Source: JAAFJM01 sp964529175 (lineage in GTDB: Bacteria > Bacteroidota > Bacteroidia > UKL13-3). Taken from it: a stretch of DNA of 64,000 bases. A program made the translations under genes and the position numbers. How positions within the stretch are numbered: the stretch's first letter is position 1; the number at the start of each line of letters is the position of its first letter. The notes under the pieces were generated by a model. The model saw only the letters and a list, made by a program, of their open reading frames with translations, made no database searches and was not told where the DNA came from. Location of the stretch: assembly GCA_964529175.1 (NCBI GenBank), contig CAZGVO010000009.1:1-64000 (forward strand), in the 5' to 3' direction. This document shows positions 49,593 through 59,746 of the stretch, piece by piece.

Positions 49593-52500
49593 ATGAAAAT
49601 TTTAAAAGTATTTATTAAAAATATTCATTCGTTAAAAGGAGAACAAGAGGTTAATTTTAACGAAGGTATATTGGCCGATGCAGGTTTATATGCTATTACA
49701 GGTCAAACAGGTGCAGGTAAATCTACTATTTTAGATGCCATTACTTTATCGCTTTATGGCGAAACTAACCGACATGGAAAGGGAAAAGCAGAAGAAATAA
49801 TTACTAGGAACGAAAGAGAATCTATAGCAGAAACAATATTTGAAGTGAACCATTTGCAATACCTAGCTAGGTGGAGTGTGGCTTATAATAGAAATAATAA
49901 GTTAAACGATTGGGAACTAAAGTTTTTTAAAAAAACTGGCACGGACGATTTTCAATTAATTGCCGATAAAAAATCAATTGCTTTAGTTGAAATTCAGAAA
50001 GTGATAGGTTTAACTTTCGAGCAGTTTACCAAATCGGTATTGTTGGCTCAAAATAATTTTGCTGCATTTTTAAAAGCCAAGCCTGCTGAGCGTGCGGAAA
50101 TGTTGAGTAAAATAACTGGAACCGAAATTTATGAAACCATTTCGAAAACAGTATTTGAAAAAACCAAAGCTTTAGAAGATGAAATAGAAGCGCAAAAAGC
50201 GGGTTTAAATAATAATTTATTAACTGAAGAAGAAGTTGAAATTTTAAATCAAAATTTGACTACAAATCAGGCTGAATTGCTCAAAATTCAAAAGGATTTG
50301 GAGTTGGTTTCAAAGAGTATAAATTGGGTTGAAGAAAAGCAAAAAGCGGCAGTTGATTTAAATAATTTAACACAAAATGAAGGTGAAATTTTAACTCAAA
50401 TTGCCAATAATGAATTATTGTATAAAAAGTTAGCTCAATTTAAAAAGGCCCAATTGCTCGAAAAAGAATTGCAAGCTTATGAAAATGCGTTGCAATTATT
50501 TGATAAGAATAAAAGTGATTTGGCAACAGCCCAAGAAAAGTTTGTAGCAAACAACAATAGCTTGCAAGCTGCAAGTGATTTATATCTAGCAAAAAACAGT
50601 GAACTAGAAAAAGTAAAAACTGAACTAGAAACCAAATTGCCCAATATTAATTTGGCAAAGGAAAAGGTAATTGAGAAGCAAAATATAACCCAGCAATTAG
50701 AACAAAATACCTCTGAAATAAACGAACAAACACAAATTGTAAATCAATTATTAGCGAATAAAAATAAGCTTGATGAACAGTTTGTCAGTTTAAACAACAG
50801 TCTGTTAGAAAAAGAAAATGCCGTTCAAAATTTAGCTGTTTATGCCACTTGGAAAGAAAACTCGGGAGCAGTTAAATTAAATTATGGCATTATTCAAAAT
50901 GCTGAAAAGTTTTTGGCTGAACAGCAAACAGATGGTTTAAAGCAAGCCATCGATTTGCAGCAAAAAGACATTGAAAAAGATAAAGATTTACTCAAGCAAT
51001 TAGAAAATGAATTAGCAGTTTTAAATGGTGAAATTGATGAACATAAAAAGCAACAAAATGCTTTAAAACTCAATGCTGAATTATTATTAGATAAAGTTCA
51101 AGTAAAGCAAAATTTAGCGCATTTACAAACGCTTGAAAGCCTTGAAAAACAACAAACAGAATTCATTGAAAAAGTAAATATTTCTAAAAAGGATTTTGAA
51201 AAAATTAGTATAGAAGAAGAACAATTATCAAAGACAATTAATGGTTTAGTAGAAAAGCAAAAACTGTTGGAAGAAAATTGGCGTTTGCAGTTAAAAGTTT
51301 CTGTTTTAGAGGAGCATAGAGCTTCATTAGAAGATGGTAAACCTTGTCCGCTTTGTGGTGCTTTGGAACATCCTTTGGTTGGTGAAAATTTGGAGTTAAA
51401 TACTGATGAAACAAAACAACAATTAGATAATATATCAGCAGAAATTAGCTCGAAGAATGAAGCAAAAATTGAATTGAATGCACTTAAAATTCAATACCAA
51501 ACTTCTTGGAAATTTGGTGAAGAAACTTTGACTAAAATTACCAATGAAATAAAGGCTATCCATGAAGTTTTGAATACTGATTTTACTGGTAAAAGTATTT
51601 CTGAAAATGTATCAAATTTAGAAATTGTTTTAATAGAAATAGAGCAAAATTTGGTTAAACATGAACAGTTAGATTCAGCTTTAAAAACTGCTAATGAAGC
51701 TTTGCAAAAAAGTAATCAAAAGGTCCAAGAAGTTAAGTTAGCTATTGTTAAAAAAGAAGGAGAATTAACCAATAAAAACCAACAAATAGTTACTTTAAAT
51801 CAGCAAATAACTGAAAAACAAGAGTCCATAAATAGCGCTTATAATGAGCTAAAAATAGTCTTTGAAAAGTATGGACAACAGCTTGAATTAAATGCATTAA
51901 CAGAAGTTCTTAAGTTGGCTACTGCTATCAACAGCAATAATAAATTGTATGAGAATACTACCACAGAAATAGTTAAAATAAAAGAAGAGCTAAATAAGGT
52001 AAACACTGAATTAGCCTCCATAAATGCCAATTTACATAATACAAAAAACAGGGTAGAGGAAGCGATAAAAAAGCAAAGTAGTTTAAACGAAAACTTAGTT
52101 GCTTTAAGTAATGGTATTGAAAAATTAACTTTTGACTTTGTACATAAAACTCCTGTTGATGAAGAGTTACGTTTGAGAAATAGTATAGAACAATTCGTTC
52201 TAGAAACCAATCAATTAATTCAACAAAAAACTGTTTTAGAAACAGAAATTACCAATCAAAAAAATACCATTGAAATACTGCATAAAGAGCAAATTATTTT
52301 TAATCAAAACTGTACTGATTTGGAAGTGAAGTTACTTCATAAACTAAATGAAAATGGCTTTGAATCTATTGAAGTTTTAAAAGAAGCACTTCATTTACCT
52401 GAAGCCGGAACCATTGAAAAACAACAGCAAGAGTTAGAAAATAAATTATTAGCAATTAGCACTTTATTGCAAAGCACCAATCAAAAACTTGTAGCTTTAA

Positions 52501-53198
52501 ATGCTGAAAATATTATTAAAAAAGACTTAACAGCATTACAAACCGAAAAAGATAGTTTAATACAAAAAAGTACTTTTATTAACCAAGAAATTGGTGGGAT
52601 AAACGAAAAAATAGAAAAAGATAAAACTGAAAAAAGTAACAATGAAAAGAAGCTTTTAGCAATTGCTAATAAGCAGAAAACATTTGAAAAATGGGAACAA
52701 TTAAACAAACTAATTGGTTCTAAAACAGGCGATTCGTTTAAAAAATTCGCACAAGATTTTACCCTTTCGTTATTGGTTCAATATGCCAACAAACATTTAG
52801 AAATAATGTATAACCGATATGAACTTTTTAAAGACGATACATCGGCCGAAATGGAATTGCAAATTAAGGATAAACACTTTTTTGAAGAGGTTCGTTCGCT
52901 TAACTCACTTTCGGGTGGCGAAACATTTTTGGTGAGTTTAGCTTTGGCTATTGGGTTATCTGATCTGGCTAGTAAAAATACCAAAATACGTTCGTTGTTT
53001 ATTGATGAAGGTTTTGGAACTCTAGACCCCGAAAGTTTGAATAACGCATTGGATGCATTGGAACTTTTACGCCAAACCGATGATAGACAAATTGGAATTA
53101 TTTCGCACGTAGAAGAGTTAAAAAAACGTATTCATACTCAAATAAAAGTTACCAAAACATCTGCTGAGTTTAGTAAGATTTTAGTAACAGATGAGTAA
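49593..53198 (+). CDS. sbcC: Exonuclease subunit SbcC
   Basis: Rad50-like SMC-type ATPase, partner of SbcD. Walker A GQTGAGKST (residues 37-45), long coiled coil rich in Gln, Lys and Glu, zinc hook CPLCG at about residue 585-589, second coil, then the signature SLSGGETFLVSLALAIGLSDLAS and Walker B LFIDEGFGTLD. 1201 residues, slightly longer than E. coli SbcC. The coil regions are biased to Asn/Gln/Lys as expected in AT-rich genomes. Confidence 0.97.
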   Translation: MKILKVFIKNIHSLKGEQEVNFNEGILADAGLYAITGQTGAGKSTILDAITLSLYGETNRHGKGKAEEIITRNERESIAETIFEVNHLQYLARWSVAYNRNNKLNDWELKFFKKTGTDDFQLIADKKSIALVEIQKVIGLTFEQFTKSVLLAQNNFAAFLKAKPAERAEMLSKITGTEIYETISKTVFEKTKALEDEIEAQKAGLNNNLLTEEEVEILNQNLTTNQAELLKIQKDLELVSKSINWVEEKQKAAVDLNNLTQNEGEILTQIANNELLYKKLAQFKKAQLLEKELQAYENALQLFDKNKSDLATAQEKFVANNNSLQAASDLYLAKNSELEKVKTELETKLPNINLAKEKVIEKQNITQQLEQNTSEINEQTQIVNQLLANKNKLDEQFVSLNNSLLEKENAVQNLAVYATWKENSGAVKLNYGIIQNAEKFLAEQQTDGLKQAIDLQQKDIEKDKDLLKQLENELAVLNGEIDEHKKQQNALKLNAELLLDKVQVKQNLAHLQTLESLEKQQTEFIEKVNISKKDFEKISIEEEQLSKTINGLVEKQKLLEENWRLQLKVSVLEEHRASLEDGKPCPLCGALEHPLVGENLELNTDETKQQLDNISAEISSKNEAKIELNALKIQYQTSWKFGEETLTKITNEIKAIHEVLNTDFTGKSISENVSNLEIVLIEIEQNLVKHEQLDSALKTANEALQKSNQKVQEVKLAIVKKEGELTNKNQQIVTLNQQITEKQESINSAYNELKIVFEKYGQQLELNALTEVLKLATAINSNNKLYENTTTEIVKIKEELNKVNTELASINANLHNTKNRVEEAIKKQSSLNENLVALSNGIEKLTFDFVHKTPVDEELRLRNSIEQFVLETNQLIQQKTVLETEITNQKNTIEILHKEQIIFNQNCTDLEVKLLHKLNENGFESIEVLKEALHLPEAGTIEKQQQELENKLLAISTLLQSTNQKLVALNAENIIKKDLTALQTEKDSLIQKSTFINQEIGGINEKIEKDKTEKSNNEKKLLAIANKQKTFEKWEQLNKLIGSKTGDSFKKFAQDFTLSLLVQYANKHLEIMYNRYELFKDDTSAEMELQIKDKHFFEEVRSLNSLSGGETFLVSLALAIGLSDLASKNTKIRSLFIDEGFGTLDPESLNNALDALELLRQTDDRQIGIISHVEELKKRIHTQIKVTKTSAEFSKILVTDE

Positions 53199-53272
53199 GG
53201 TTTTAAGTGTCAATTCCCAATTTTAGTATTTACTTAAATAATGCATTATATTGCATCAATTATAAAAATTAA

Positions 53273-55495
53273 ATGGCTCAATTAACAAAAATAAAACGAA
53301 TGGTAGAGCAAGTATTTGCTAAAAATCAGCGTAAACTTTTAAATTATAAACAAATAGCTGCTAAACTTGATTTAGTAAGTTCAGAAGAAAAAAATGCAGT
53401 CATTCTTGCCATAAAACAGTTAGTAAAAACAGGTGTATTAGAAGAAGTGCAGCCGGGTAAATTTGCGGCTGTGTTTATAGCCAATTTTGTAGAAGGAATA
53501 GTAGATGTAACCCAACGTGGTGCGGCTTATGTAAAGCCAACCGATATGGAACGTGGCGATGATAGCAAAGATATTTTTGTTCAAAAAGAAAACTTAAACA
53601 CTGCTTTGCATGGCGATTTGGTTAAAGTGCAATTGCTTTCTGCAAAAAATAACGATAGACCAACAGGCGAAATTGTTGAAATTATAAATAGAGCAAGAAC
53701 GCAATTTGTAGGAACTATTCAAGTAAGTAGCAATTACGGTTTTTTAGTGGCTGATGATAAACGCATGTATGCCGATATTTTTATTCAAAAAAATGATTTA
53801 GGTAAAGCTAAAGATGGCGATAAAGTAATTGTAGAGCTTACTCATTGGATGCCTCACGATGATAGCCCAAGTGGTAAAGTAATTGAAATATTAGGAAGGC
53901 CAGGCGACCATAATACAGAAATGAATGCCATTGTAGCTGAGTTTGGTTTTTCGAGCAAATTTCCTGAGGCTGTAGAAAAAGAAGCGGCTAAGTTTAGTGA
54001 TAAAATAAGTGCTGACGAAATAAAAAAACGCAAGGATTTTAGAAAAACATTAACGTTTACCATCGATCCATTGGATGCTAAGGATTTTGATGATGCTATT
54101 TCATACAAAGAATTAGGAAATGGTATTTATGAAATTGGGGTTCATATTGCAGATGTATCGCATTATGTTACGCCCAAATCGGCTTTAGACAATGAAGCAT
54201 TCACACGCGGAACATCGGTTTATTTGGTTGATAGAACTATTCCAATGTTGCCCGAAAAATTATCGAATGGTTTGTGTTCATTGCGTCCACATGAAGAAAA
54301 ACTAACTTTTTCGGCTGTTTTTAAAATTAACGACAAAGCCGAAATATTGGATGAATGGTTTGGCAAAACTGTAATTTACAGCGATAGACGTTTTACATAC
54401 GAAGAAGCTCAGGAACGCATTGAAACGAGCGAAGGCGATTATGCCAATGAAATAATTAAGCTAAACAATTTAGCCAAAATTATGCGCGATGAAAGGTTTA
54501 GTGTAGGGGCCATCAGTTTTGAAACCGAAGAGGTAAAGTTTAAGTTAGACGAAAACTTTAAGCCAATTGATATTTATGTAAAAGTGAGAAAAGATGCGCA
54601 TAAATTGGTAGAAGAATTTATGCTTTTGGCCAATAAAAAAGTGGCTGAATTTGTATCGAAAATGGGTAAAGGAACCAATAAATTTACTTATGTTTATCGT
54701 GTACACGAAAGTCCAAACGAAGATAAGTTGAAGCTATTTAGCACCTTTGCAGCAAGGTTTGGTTATAAAGTGTTGCTCGATAATCCTAACAAAGTTTCAA
54801 AATCGTTAAATAATTTATTGGTAGAAGTAGAAGGTAAGCCAGAGCAAAACTTATTGCAAAGCCAAGCCATTAGAACCATGAGTAAAGCCATTTACAGCAC
54901 CAAAAAATCGGGGCATTATGGTTTAGCTTTTGAATATTATTCGCATTTTACTTCGCCTATTCGCAGGTATCCTGATTTAATGGCACATCGTTTATTGTTT
55001 GATTATTTAAATGGTGGTAAAAGTGCCAATCAAGAAGAATATGAAATGATGTGCAAGCAATCATCGAGCATGGAGCAAAAAGCTGCCGATGCCGAACGCG
55101 CAAGTATTAAATACAAACAAGTTGAATACATTAAAGATTTTGTTGGTCAAACTTTTGATGGTATTATAAGCGGTGTAACCGATTGGGGAATGTATGTAGA
55201 AATTACCCAATATAAGTGCGAAGGCTTAATTAAACTGGCTAATATCCATGATGATTACTATGAATTTGATGAAAGAAATTTATGGATAATTGGTCGTTCT
55301 ACTAGAAAAAAATATCAGTTAGGTGATATTGTAAGAGTTACTGTAGCTGGAGCTGACATGGTTAAACGTCAAATAGATTTAGAAATGGAAAGTACTGCCA
55401 TGTTTAAAGCTGTTAGAAAAAGTCAGGATAGATTTAAGAAAGAGAAGGAAAGAGGTAAGAAAAAAGCCAGTAGTTCGCGCAAAAGAAGACGATAA
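53273..55495 (+). CDS. rnr: Ribonuclease R
   Basis: 3'-5' exoribonuclease that degrades structured RNA. Domains in order: N-terminal helix-turn-helix-like region, two cold-shock domains (about 65-215), RNB catalytic domain with TIDPLDAKDFDDAISY (catalytic Asp cluster) near residue 263, YSHFTSPIRRYPDLMAHR, then the S1 domain (FDGIISGVTDWGMYVEI) and a basic KKASSSRKRRR tail. 740 residues, typical. Confidence 0.97.
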   Translation: MAQLTKIKRMVEQVFAKNQRKLLNYKQIAAKLDLVSSEEKNAVILAIKQLVKTGVLEEVQPGKFAAVFIANFVEGIVDVTQRGAAYVKPTDMERGDDSKDIFVQKENLNTALHGDLVKVQLLSAKNNDRPTGEIVEIINRARTQFVGTIQVSSNYGFLVADDKRMYADIFIQKNDLGKAKDGDKVIVELTHWMPHDDSPSGKVIEILGRPGDHNTEMNAIVAEFGFSSKFPEAVEKEAAKFSDKISADEIKKRKDFRKTLTFTIDPLDAKDFDDAISYKELGNGIYEIGVHIADVSHYVTPKSALDNEAFTRGTSVYLVDRTIPMLPEKLSNGLCSLRPHEEKLTFSAVFKINDKAEILDEWFGKTVIYSDRRFTYEEAQERIETSEGDYANEIIKLNNLAKIMRDERFSVGAISFETEEVKFKLDENFKPIDIYVKVRKDAHKLVEEFMLLANKKVAEFVSKMGKGTNKFTYVYRVHESPNEDKLKLFSTFAARFGYKVLLDNPNKVSKSLNNLLVEVEGKPEQNLLQSQAIRTMSKAIYSTKKSGHYGLAFEYYSHFTSPIRRYPDLMAHRLLFDYLNGGKSANQEEYEMMCKQSSSMEQKAADAERASIKYKQVEYIKDFVGQTFDGIISGVTDWGMYVEITQYKCEGLIKLANIHDDYYEFDERNLWIIGRSTRKKYQLGDIVRVTVAGADMVKRQIDLEMESTAMFKAVRKSQDRFKKEKERGKKKASSSRKRRR

Positions 55496-55506
55496 TTTTT
55501 TTGAAT

Positions 55507-55710
55507 ATGAAATGGAGCCTTCAATATAAATTGGTAATTAGTTTGGTGGCAATAATGCTGCTAGGAACTTTTACGCCAAGTTGTAAAAGCAAAAAAAAAT
55601 GCCCAGATTTTACTCAAGTAGATGGACGAGTAAAAGTGGACAGAAATGGATTGGCTAAAAAAAAGAGGCACAAACGAGTTGTTACCAACAGGTCTATGCC
55701 TAATTTTTGA
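55507..55710 (+). CDS. Small lipoprotein-like hypothetical protein
   Basis: A 67-residue protein with a hydrophobic N-terminal segment (LVISLVAIMLLGTFTPSC) resembling a lipobox, then a lysine/cysteine-rich CKSKKKCPDF and a basic tail KKKRHKRVVTNRS. It begins 11 bases after rnr and is likely cotranscribed. The ATG at 55507 is chosen over TTG at 55501. I cannot assign a family. Stop codon is TGA, uncommon in this window. Confidence 0.6.
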   Translation: MKWSLQYKLVISLVAIMLLGTFTPSCKSKKKCPDFTQVDGRVKVDRNGLAKKKRHKRVVTNRSMPNF

Positions 55711-55711
55711 A

Positions 55712-55894
55712 CTAATTTAAGCTAAATTGCTTGTTGTTTATTGCATATTTATTATGGTATTTTATTTTTTTTGCAATGGCAGGAAAAAATATGTACGAAA
55801 GCATGCCTATTTCAATAAACATGGCTACAGTTATAAGCACTACATAAAATGCGAAAACTAAAATTGCTGTAATTGATAAAATTGTGGTTTTCAT
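55712..55894 (-). CDS. Possible small membrane protein
   Basis: A 60-residue reading frame with two hydrophobic stretches (ILSITAILVFAFYVVLITVAMFIE and MLSYIFFPAIAKKI), ATG start, no family resemblance and no promoter box nearby. It is convergent with the preceding small gene and leaves one base between them. It may be a real small membrane peptide or chance. The remaining 259 bases to topA show nothing else. Confidence 0.35.
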   Translation of the reverse strand: MKTTILSITAILVFAFYVVLITVAMFIEIGMLSYIFFPAIAKKIKYHNKYAINNKQFSLN

Positions 55895-56153
55895 AGCTTT
55901 AATATTTAAAATTTTGTTTTATAGTTATAAATACAATAGCTAACCATGTGCCTTTATTGTAAATATTTGATTGTCAGTAGTTTTTTTATTTTGTATTTTG
56001 GAATTGGTTCCAAAATGGTACTGTAAGGTTTCAGATTTGGAAAAGTAATCAATTAAATGTGTATAAGCATTTAGGGCAAATGCTTGTATTTTAAAATAAA
56101 AAATGAATTTTGCGCCCGATTTATTTGTATATATATAATACCATTGATAAAAA

Positions 56154-58541
56154 ATGAGTAAAAACTTAGTAATTGTAGAGTCACCAGCTAAAGCTAAAAC
56201 AATTGAAAAATTTTTAGGAGAAAACTATACCGTAAAAAGCTGTTACGGTCATATTAGAGACTTAGCTAAGGGTGATGATGCCATTGACATAAAGAATAAT
56301 TTTTTACCACATTACGAAGTAAGCGATGATAAGAAGGCTGTTGTGGCCGAATTGAAAAAATTATCGAAAGCTGCAGAAACAGTTTGGTTAGCATCCGATG
56401 AGGATCGTGAGGGAGAAGCCATTAGTTGGCATTTAAGCGAGGTATTAGGCTTAGATATAAAAAAAACCAAACGTATTGTATTTCATGAAATTACCAAACC
56501 TGCTATTTTACGTGCAGTTGAAAATCCGAGATTAATTGATAAAAACTTAGTAGATGCCCAACAAGCTCGTAGGGTATTAGATAGATTAGTTGGTTTTGAA
56601 TTAAGCCCTGTGCTTTGGAAAAAAGTACGTCCTAGTTTATCAGCAGGTAGGGTTCAATCGGTAGCTGTAAAACTAATTGTAGAGCGCGAAAGGGAAATTA
56701 ATCAGTTTAATTCTACTTCAGCATTTAAAATTACTGCGAAGTTTAATGTTGGCGGCAAGCAAATGGATGCTGAATTGCCTAAACGTTTTGATACTGAAGC
56801 TGAGGCAATGGCATTTTTAGAAAAATGTAAAAACGCTACTTTCAATATAAAAAATTTAGAAGTGAAGCCAGCAGAAAAAAGTCCTGCTGCACCTTTTACT
56901 ACTTCTACTTTACAGCAAGAAGCAAGCAGAAAATTAGGATATGGAGTTACCATGACCATGAGTGTGGCTCAAAAACTATATGAACATGGATTTATAACTT
57001 ATATGCGTACCGATTCGGTAAATTTAAGCGAAACAGCTATTCAAAATGCCAAAGAAAGCATTTTAAATAGTTATGGCGCTAAATACTCAAATCCAAGAAA
57101 TTATACCACTAAAAGCGATAGTGCACAAGAGGCTCACGAGGCAATTCGTCCTACTTATTTTGAGAAAACTGAGATAGATGGCACCGCTCAAGAAAAACGT
57201 TTATACGATTTAATTTGGAAGCGTTCTATTGCTTCGCAAATGAGTAAAGCTCAAATAGAAAGAACCATTGCAACGGTTTCTATATCAACCATGAACGAAA
57301 CTTTTACTGCAACAGGCGAAGTACTAAAGTTTGATGGTTTTTTGAAAGTATATTTGGAAAGCACTGACGATGAGAGCGATGATGAAAATAGCAAAATGCT
57401 TCCTCCCTTAAAAGTGGGTGAGGAGTTACGCTTAATAAATATAGATGCAACGGAACGTTTTTCTCGTCCAGCTCCGCGTTACACCGAGGCTAGTTTGGTT
57501 AAAAAATTAGAAGAATTAGGTATTGGTCGCCCAAGTACTTATGCGCCAACCATTGGAACCGTTCAAAAACGTGGTTACGTGGTAAAAGAAGACAGAGAAG
57601 GCAAGGAAAGAAACTTTACTGTATTGTTTTTAGAAAATAACAATATAACACGCAGTGTAAAATCAGAAAAATATGGCAGTGAAAAATCAAAACTATTTCC
57701 AAGCGATATTGGAATGGTAGTAACTGATTTTTTAGCGAAACATTTTGAAAATATTATGGATTATGGCTTTACAGCCAGTGTAGAGGAGGAGTTTGATAAA
57801 ATTGCACGCGGTCAGTTGGTTTGGAATAATATGATCCAGAAGTTTTATACTCCTTTTCATCAAGAAGTAACTGAAACAAGCGCCAATGCTGAACGTCAAA
57901 ATGCGGAACGTGTTTTAGGAGTTGATCCTGAATCGGGTAAAATGGTTTTGGTAAAAGTAGGTAAATATGGTCCTTATGCTCAAATTGGCGAAAATAGCGA
58001 TGATGCCAATGCTGAAAAACCACGTTATGCAAGTTTAAGAAGTGGGCAATTAATTGAAACCATTACTTTAGAAGAAGCTATTGATTTATTTAAATTACCA
58101 AGAGTAATTGGTCAGTTTGAAGATAAAGACATGAAAGCTGCCATTGGTAGATTTGGTCCGTACATAGTTCATAATAGTGTATTTACCACCATTCCTAAAA
58201 CCGATGATGTATTTACCATTACTGCTGAAAGAGCCATTGAGTTAATACAAGAAAAACGTGTTAAAGATGCCAACAAATTAATTAAAGTTTTTGCCGAAGA
58301 TGAAAACTTAAAGTTATTAAACGGTCGTTGGGGGCCATATTTAGCTTATGGTAAAGATAATTACAAACTACCAAAAGGTAGCGATGCCAATACTTTAACA
58401 TTTGAAGATTGTATTAAATTAGTAAAAATTCCAGCAGCCGATAGCAAGGCTGCGGCTAATAAAAAAGTAGCCAAGAAAGTAGCAGTTAAAAAAGTGGCTA
58501 AGAAAGCAGCTAAAAAGGCTGCGGCTAAAAAAAGTAAGTAA
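56154..58541 (+). CDS. topA: DNA topoisomerase I
   Basis: Type IA topoisomerase relaxing negative supercoils. TOPRIM: LVIVESPAKAKTIEKFLG and SDEDREGEAISWH (81-93); catalytic Tyr at about 283 in FITYMRTDS; RRVLDRLVGFELSPVLWKKV. The C-terminal part has three GxxGPY repeats (GKYGPYAQIG, GRFGPYIVHN, GRWGPYLAYG) in place of zinc ribbons, usual for Bacteroidota. A Lys/Ala-rich tail (AVKKVAKKAAKKAA) ends the 795 residues, probably for DNA binding. Confidence 0.97.
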   Translation: MSKNLVIVESPAKAKTIEKFLGENYTVKSCYGHIRDLAKGDDAIDIKNNFLPHYEVSDDKKAVVAELKKLSKAAETVWLASDEDREGEAISWHLSEVLGLDIKKTKRIVFHEITKPAILRAVENPRLIDKNLVDAQQARRVLDRLVGFELSPVLWKKVRPSLSAGRVQSVAVKLIVEREREINQFNSTSAFKITAKFNVGGKQMDAELPKRFDTEAEAMAFLEKCKNATFNIKNLEVKPAEKSPAAPFTTSTLQQEASRKLGYGVTMTMSVAQKLYEHGFITYMRTDSVNLSETAIQNAKESILNSYGAKYSNPRNYTTKSDSAQEAHEAIRPTYFEKTEIDGTAQEKRLYDLIWKRSIASQMSKAQIERTIATVSISTMNETFTATGEVLKFDGFLKVYLESTDDESDDENSKMLPPLKVGEELRLINIDATERFSRPAPRYTEASLVKKLEELGIGRPSTYAPTIGTVQKRGYVVKEDREGKERNFTVLFLENNNITRSVKSEKYGSEKSKLFPSDIGMVVTDFLAKHFENIMDYGFTASVEEEFDKIARGQLVWNNMIQKFYTPFHQEVTETSANAERQNAERVLGVDPESGKMVLVKVGKYGPYAQIGENSDDANAEKPRYASLRSGQLIETITLEEAIDLFKLPRVIGQFEDKDMKAAIGRFGPYIVHNSVFTTIPKTDDVFTITAERAIELIQEKRVKDANKLIKVFAEDENLKLLNGRWGPYLAYGKDNYKLPKGSDANTLTFEDCIKLVKIPAADSKAAANKKVAKKVAVKKVAKKAAKKAAAKKSK

Positions 58542-58562
58542 TACTTAAAGTCTTATAAAACT

Positions 58563-58598
58563 AAAAAGCGCTTTTATCGATTGATAAAAGCGCTTTTT
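58563..58598. terminator. Bidirectional terminator between topA and trxB
   Basis: A perfect 16-bp stem (58563-58578 and 58583-58598) with loop GATT, GCGC core, A run on one side and T run on the other, in the gap between convergent genes. Confidence 0.95.
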
Positions 58599-58619
58599 TT
58601 ATGGTTACGTTTTTAATAA

Positions 58620-59570
58620 TTACATTTCAAAACCTTTAGCACCTAAGTATCTTTCGGCATCTAAAGCTGCCATACAGCCACTACCTGCGGCAGTTACAGC
58701 TTGGCGGTAAATTTTATCTTGCGCATCGCCACAAGCAAATACACCTTCTACTTTGGTTTTGCTTGTTCCTGGAGTGGTAATTAAATAGCCAGTTTCGTCC
58801 ATATCTAAGTAGTCTTTAAATATTTCAGTATTTGGTTTATGACCAATAGCTACAAAGAAACCTCCAATAGTTAAAGTAGTAAGTTCGCCAGTTTTTTTAT
58901 TTTTTATTCTTACACCTTCTACTTTATGGTCGCCTAAAATTTCATCTGTTTCCGAATTGAATAAAATTTCGATATTTGGTGTGTTTTCAACTCTATGTTG
59001 CATAGCTTTTGAGGCTTTAAACTCACCTTTACGAACTATCATATATACTTTACTACAAATTTTAGCCAAATAACTTGCTTCTTCGCAAGCAGTATCGCCT
59101 GCACCAACTATGGCCACATCTTTACCTCTAAAAAAGAAACCATCGCACACAGCACAAGCAGAAACACCATGACCATTTAATTTATTTTCACTTTCAATAC
59201 CTAACCATTTTGCGCTAGCACCAGTTGAAATAATAACGGTATCAGCCAAAACTTCTTTACTTTCATCTATTTGAATTTTGTAAGGAGGTTTGCCACTAAA
59301 ATCAACTTTAGTAACCATACCATAACGAATATCTGTACCTAAGCGTTCTGCTTGTTTTCTAAAGTTTTCCATCATTTCTGGTCCCATAATTCCATCGGGG
59401 TAACCAGGATAATTTTCTACATCGGTAGTAATGGTTAGCTGCCCTCCAGGCTGAGGGCCAGTGTACATTACAGGTTTTAAATCGGCACGCGATGCATAAA
59501 TAGCTGCTGTGTAACCAGCAGGTCCACTGCCAATTATAAGACAGTGTATATGTTCTAATTGTTCTGACAT
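58620..59570 (-). CDS. trxB: Thioredoxin-disulfide reductase
   Basis: NADPH-dependent flavoenzyme reducing thioredoxin. FAD motif IIGSGPAGYTAAIYASRA near residue 12, redox pair CAVC (Cys139, Cys142) in SACAVCDGFF, NADPH motif VGAGDTACEEASYL, and the closing GCGDA-type FACGDAQDKIYRQAVTAAGSG. 316 residues, normal. No thioredoxin gene is next to it. Confidence 0.97.
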   Translation of the reverse strand: MSEQLEHIHCLIIGSGPAGYTAAIYASRADLKPVMYTGPQPGGQLTITTDVENYPGYPDGIMGPEMMENFRKQAERLGTDIRYGMVTKVDFSGKPPYKIQIDESKEVLADTVIISTGASAKWLGIESENKLNGHGVSACAVCDGFFFRGKDVAIVGAGDTACEEASYLAKICSKVYMIVRKGEFKASKAMQHRVENTPNIEILFNSETDEILGDHKVEGVRIKNKKTGELTTLTIGGFFVAIGHKPNTEIFKDYLDMDETGYLITTPGTSKTKVEGVFACGDAQDKIYRQAVTAAGSGCMAALDAERYLGAKGFEM

Positions 59571-59658
59571 TTTTATTTGAATTAAGATTTCAATTTTAGC
59601 AATTATTGCTTACTTATTATAAACAAAAATGTAACAGATGGTTTTGGTAATTATTTAT

Positions 59659-59700
59659 TGATTTGGAGATTTAAGGATTGTTAGATTGTTTGATTGTTAA
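59659..59700 (-). repeat. Octad repeat array downstream of the trxB promoter region
   Basis: On the minus strand the units read AACAATCA, AACAATCT, AACAATCC, TTAAATCT, CCAAATC, an 8-bp period like the AATCNNNN arrays at 19160 and 44077. Here it lies upstream of trxB and upstream of the integrase remnant. Confidence 0.7.
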
Positions 59701-59746
59701 AAATAATTGGAAACCATATTTAATAATTTACGACAAAAGCTTATAA

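Noticed and set aside
51839..52210. Antisense frame in sbcC
   Set aside because: Serine- and phenylalanine-rich translation typical of the complement of a coiled-coil gene; no start region or homology.
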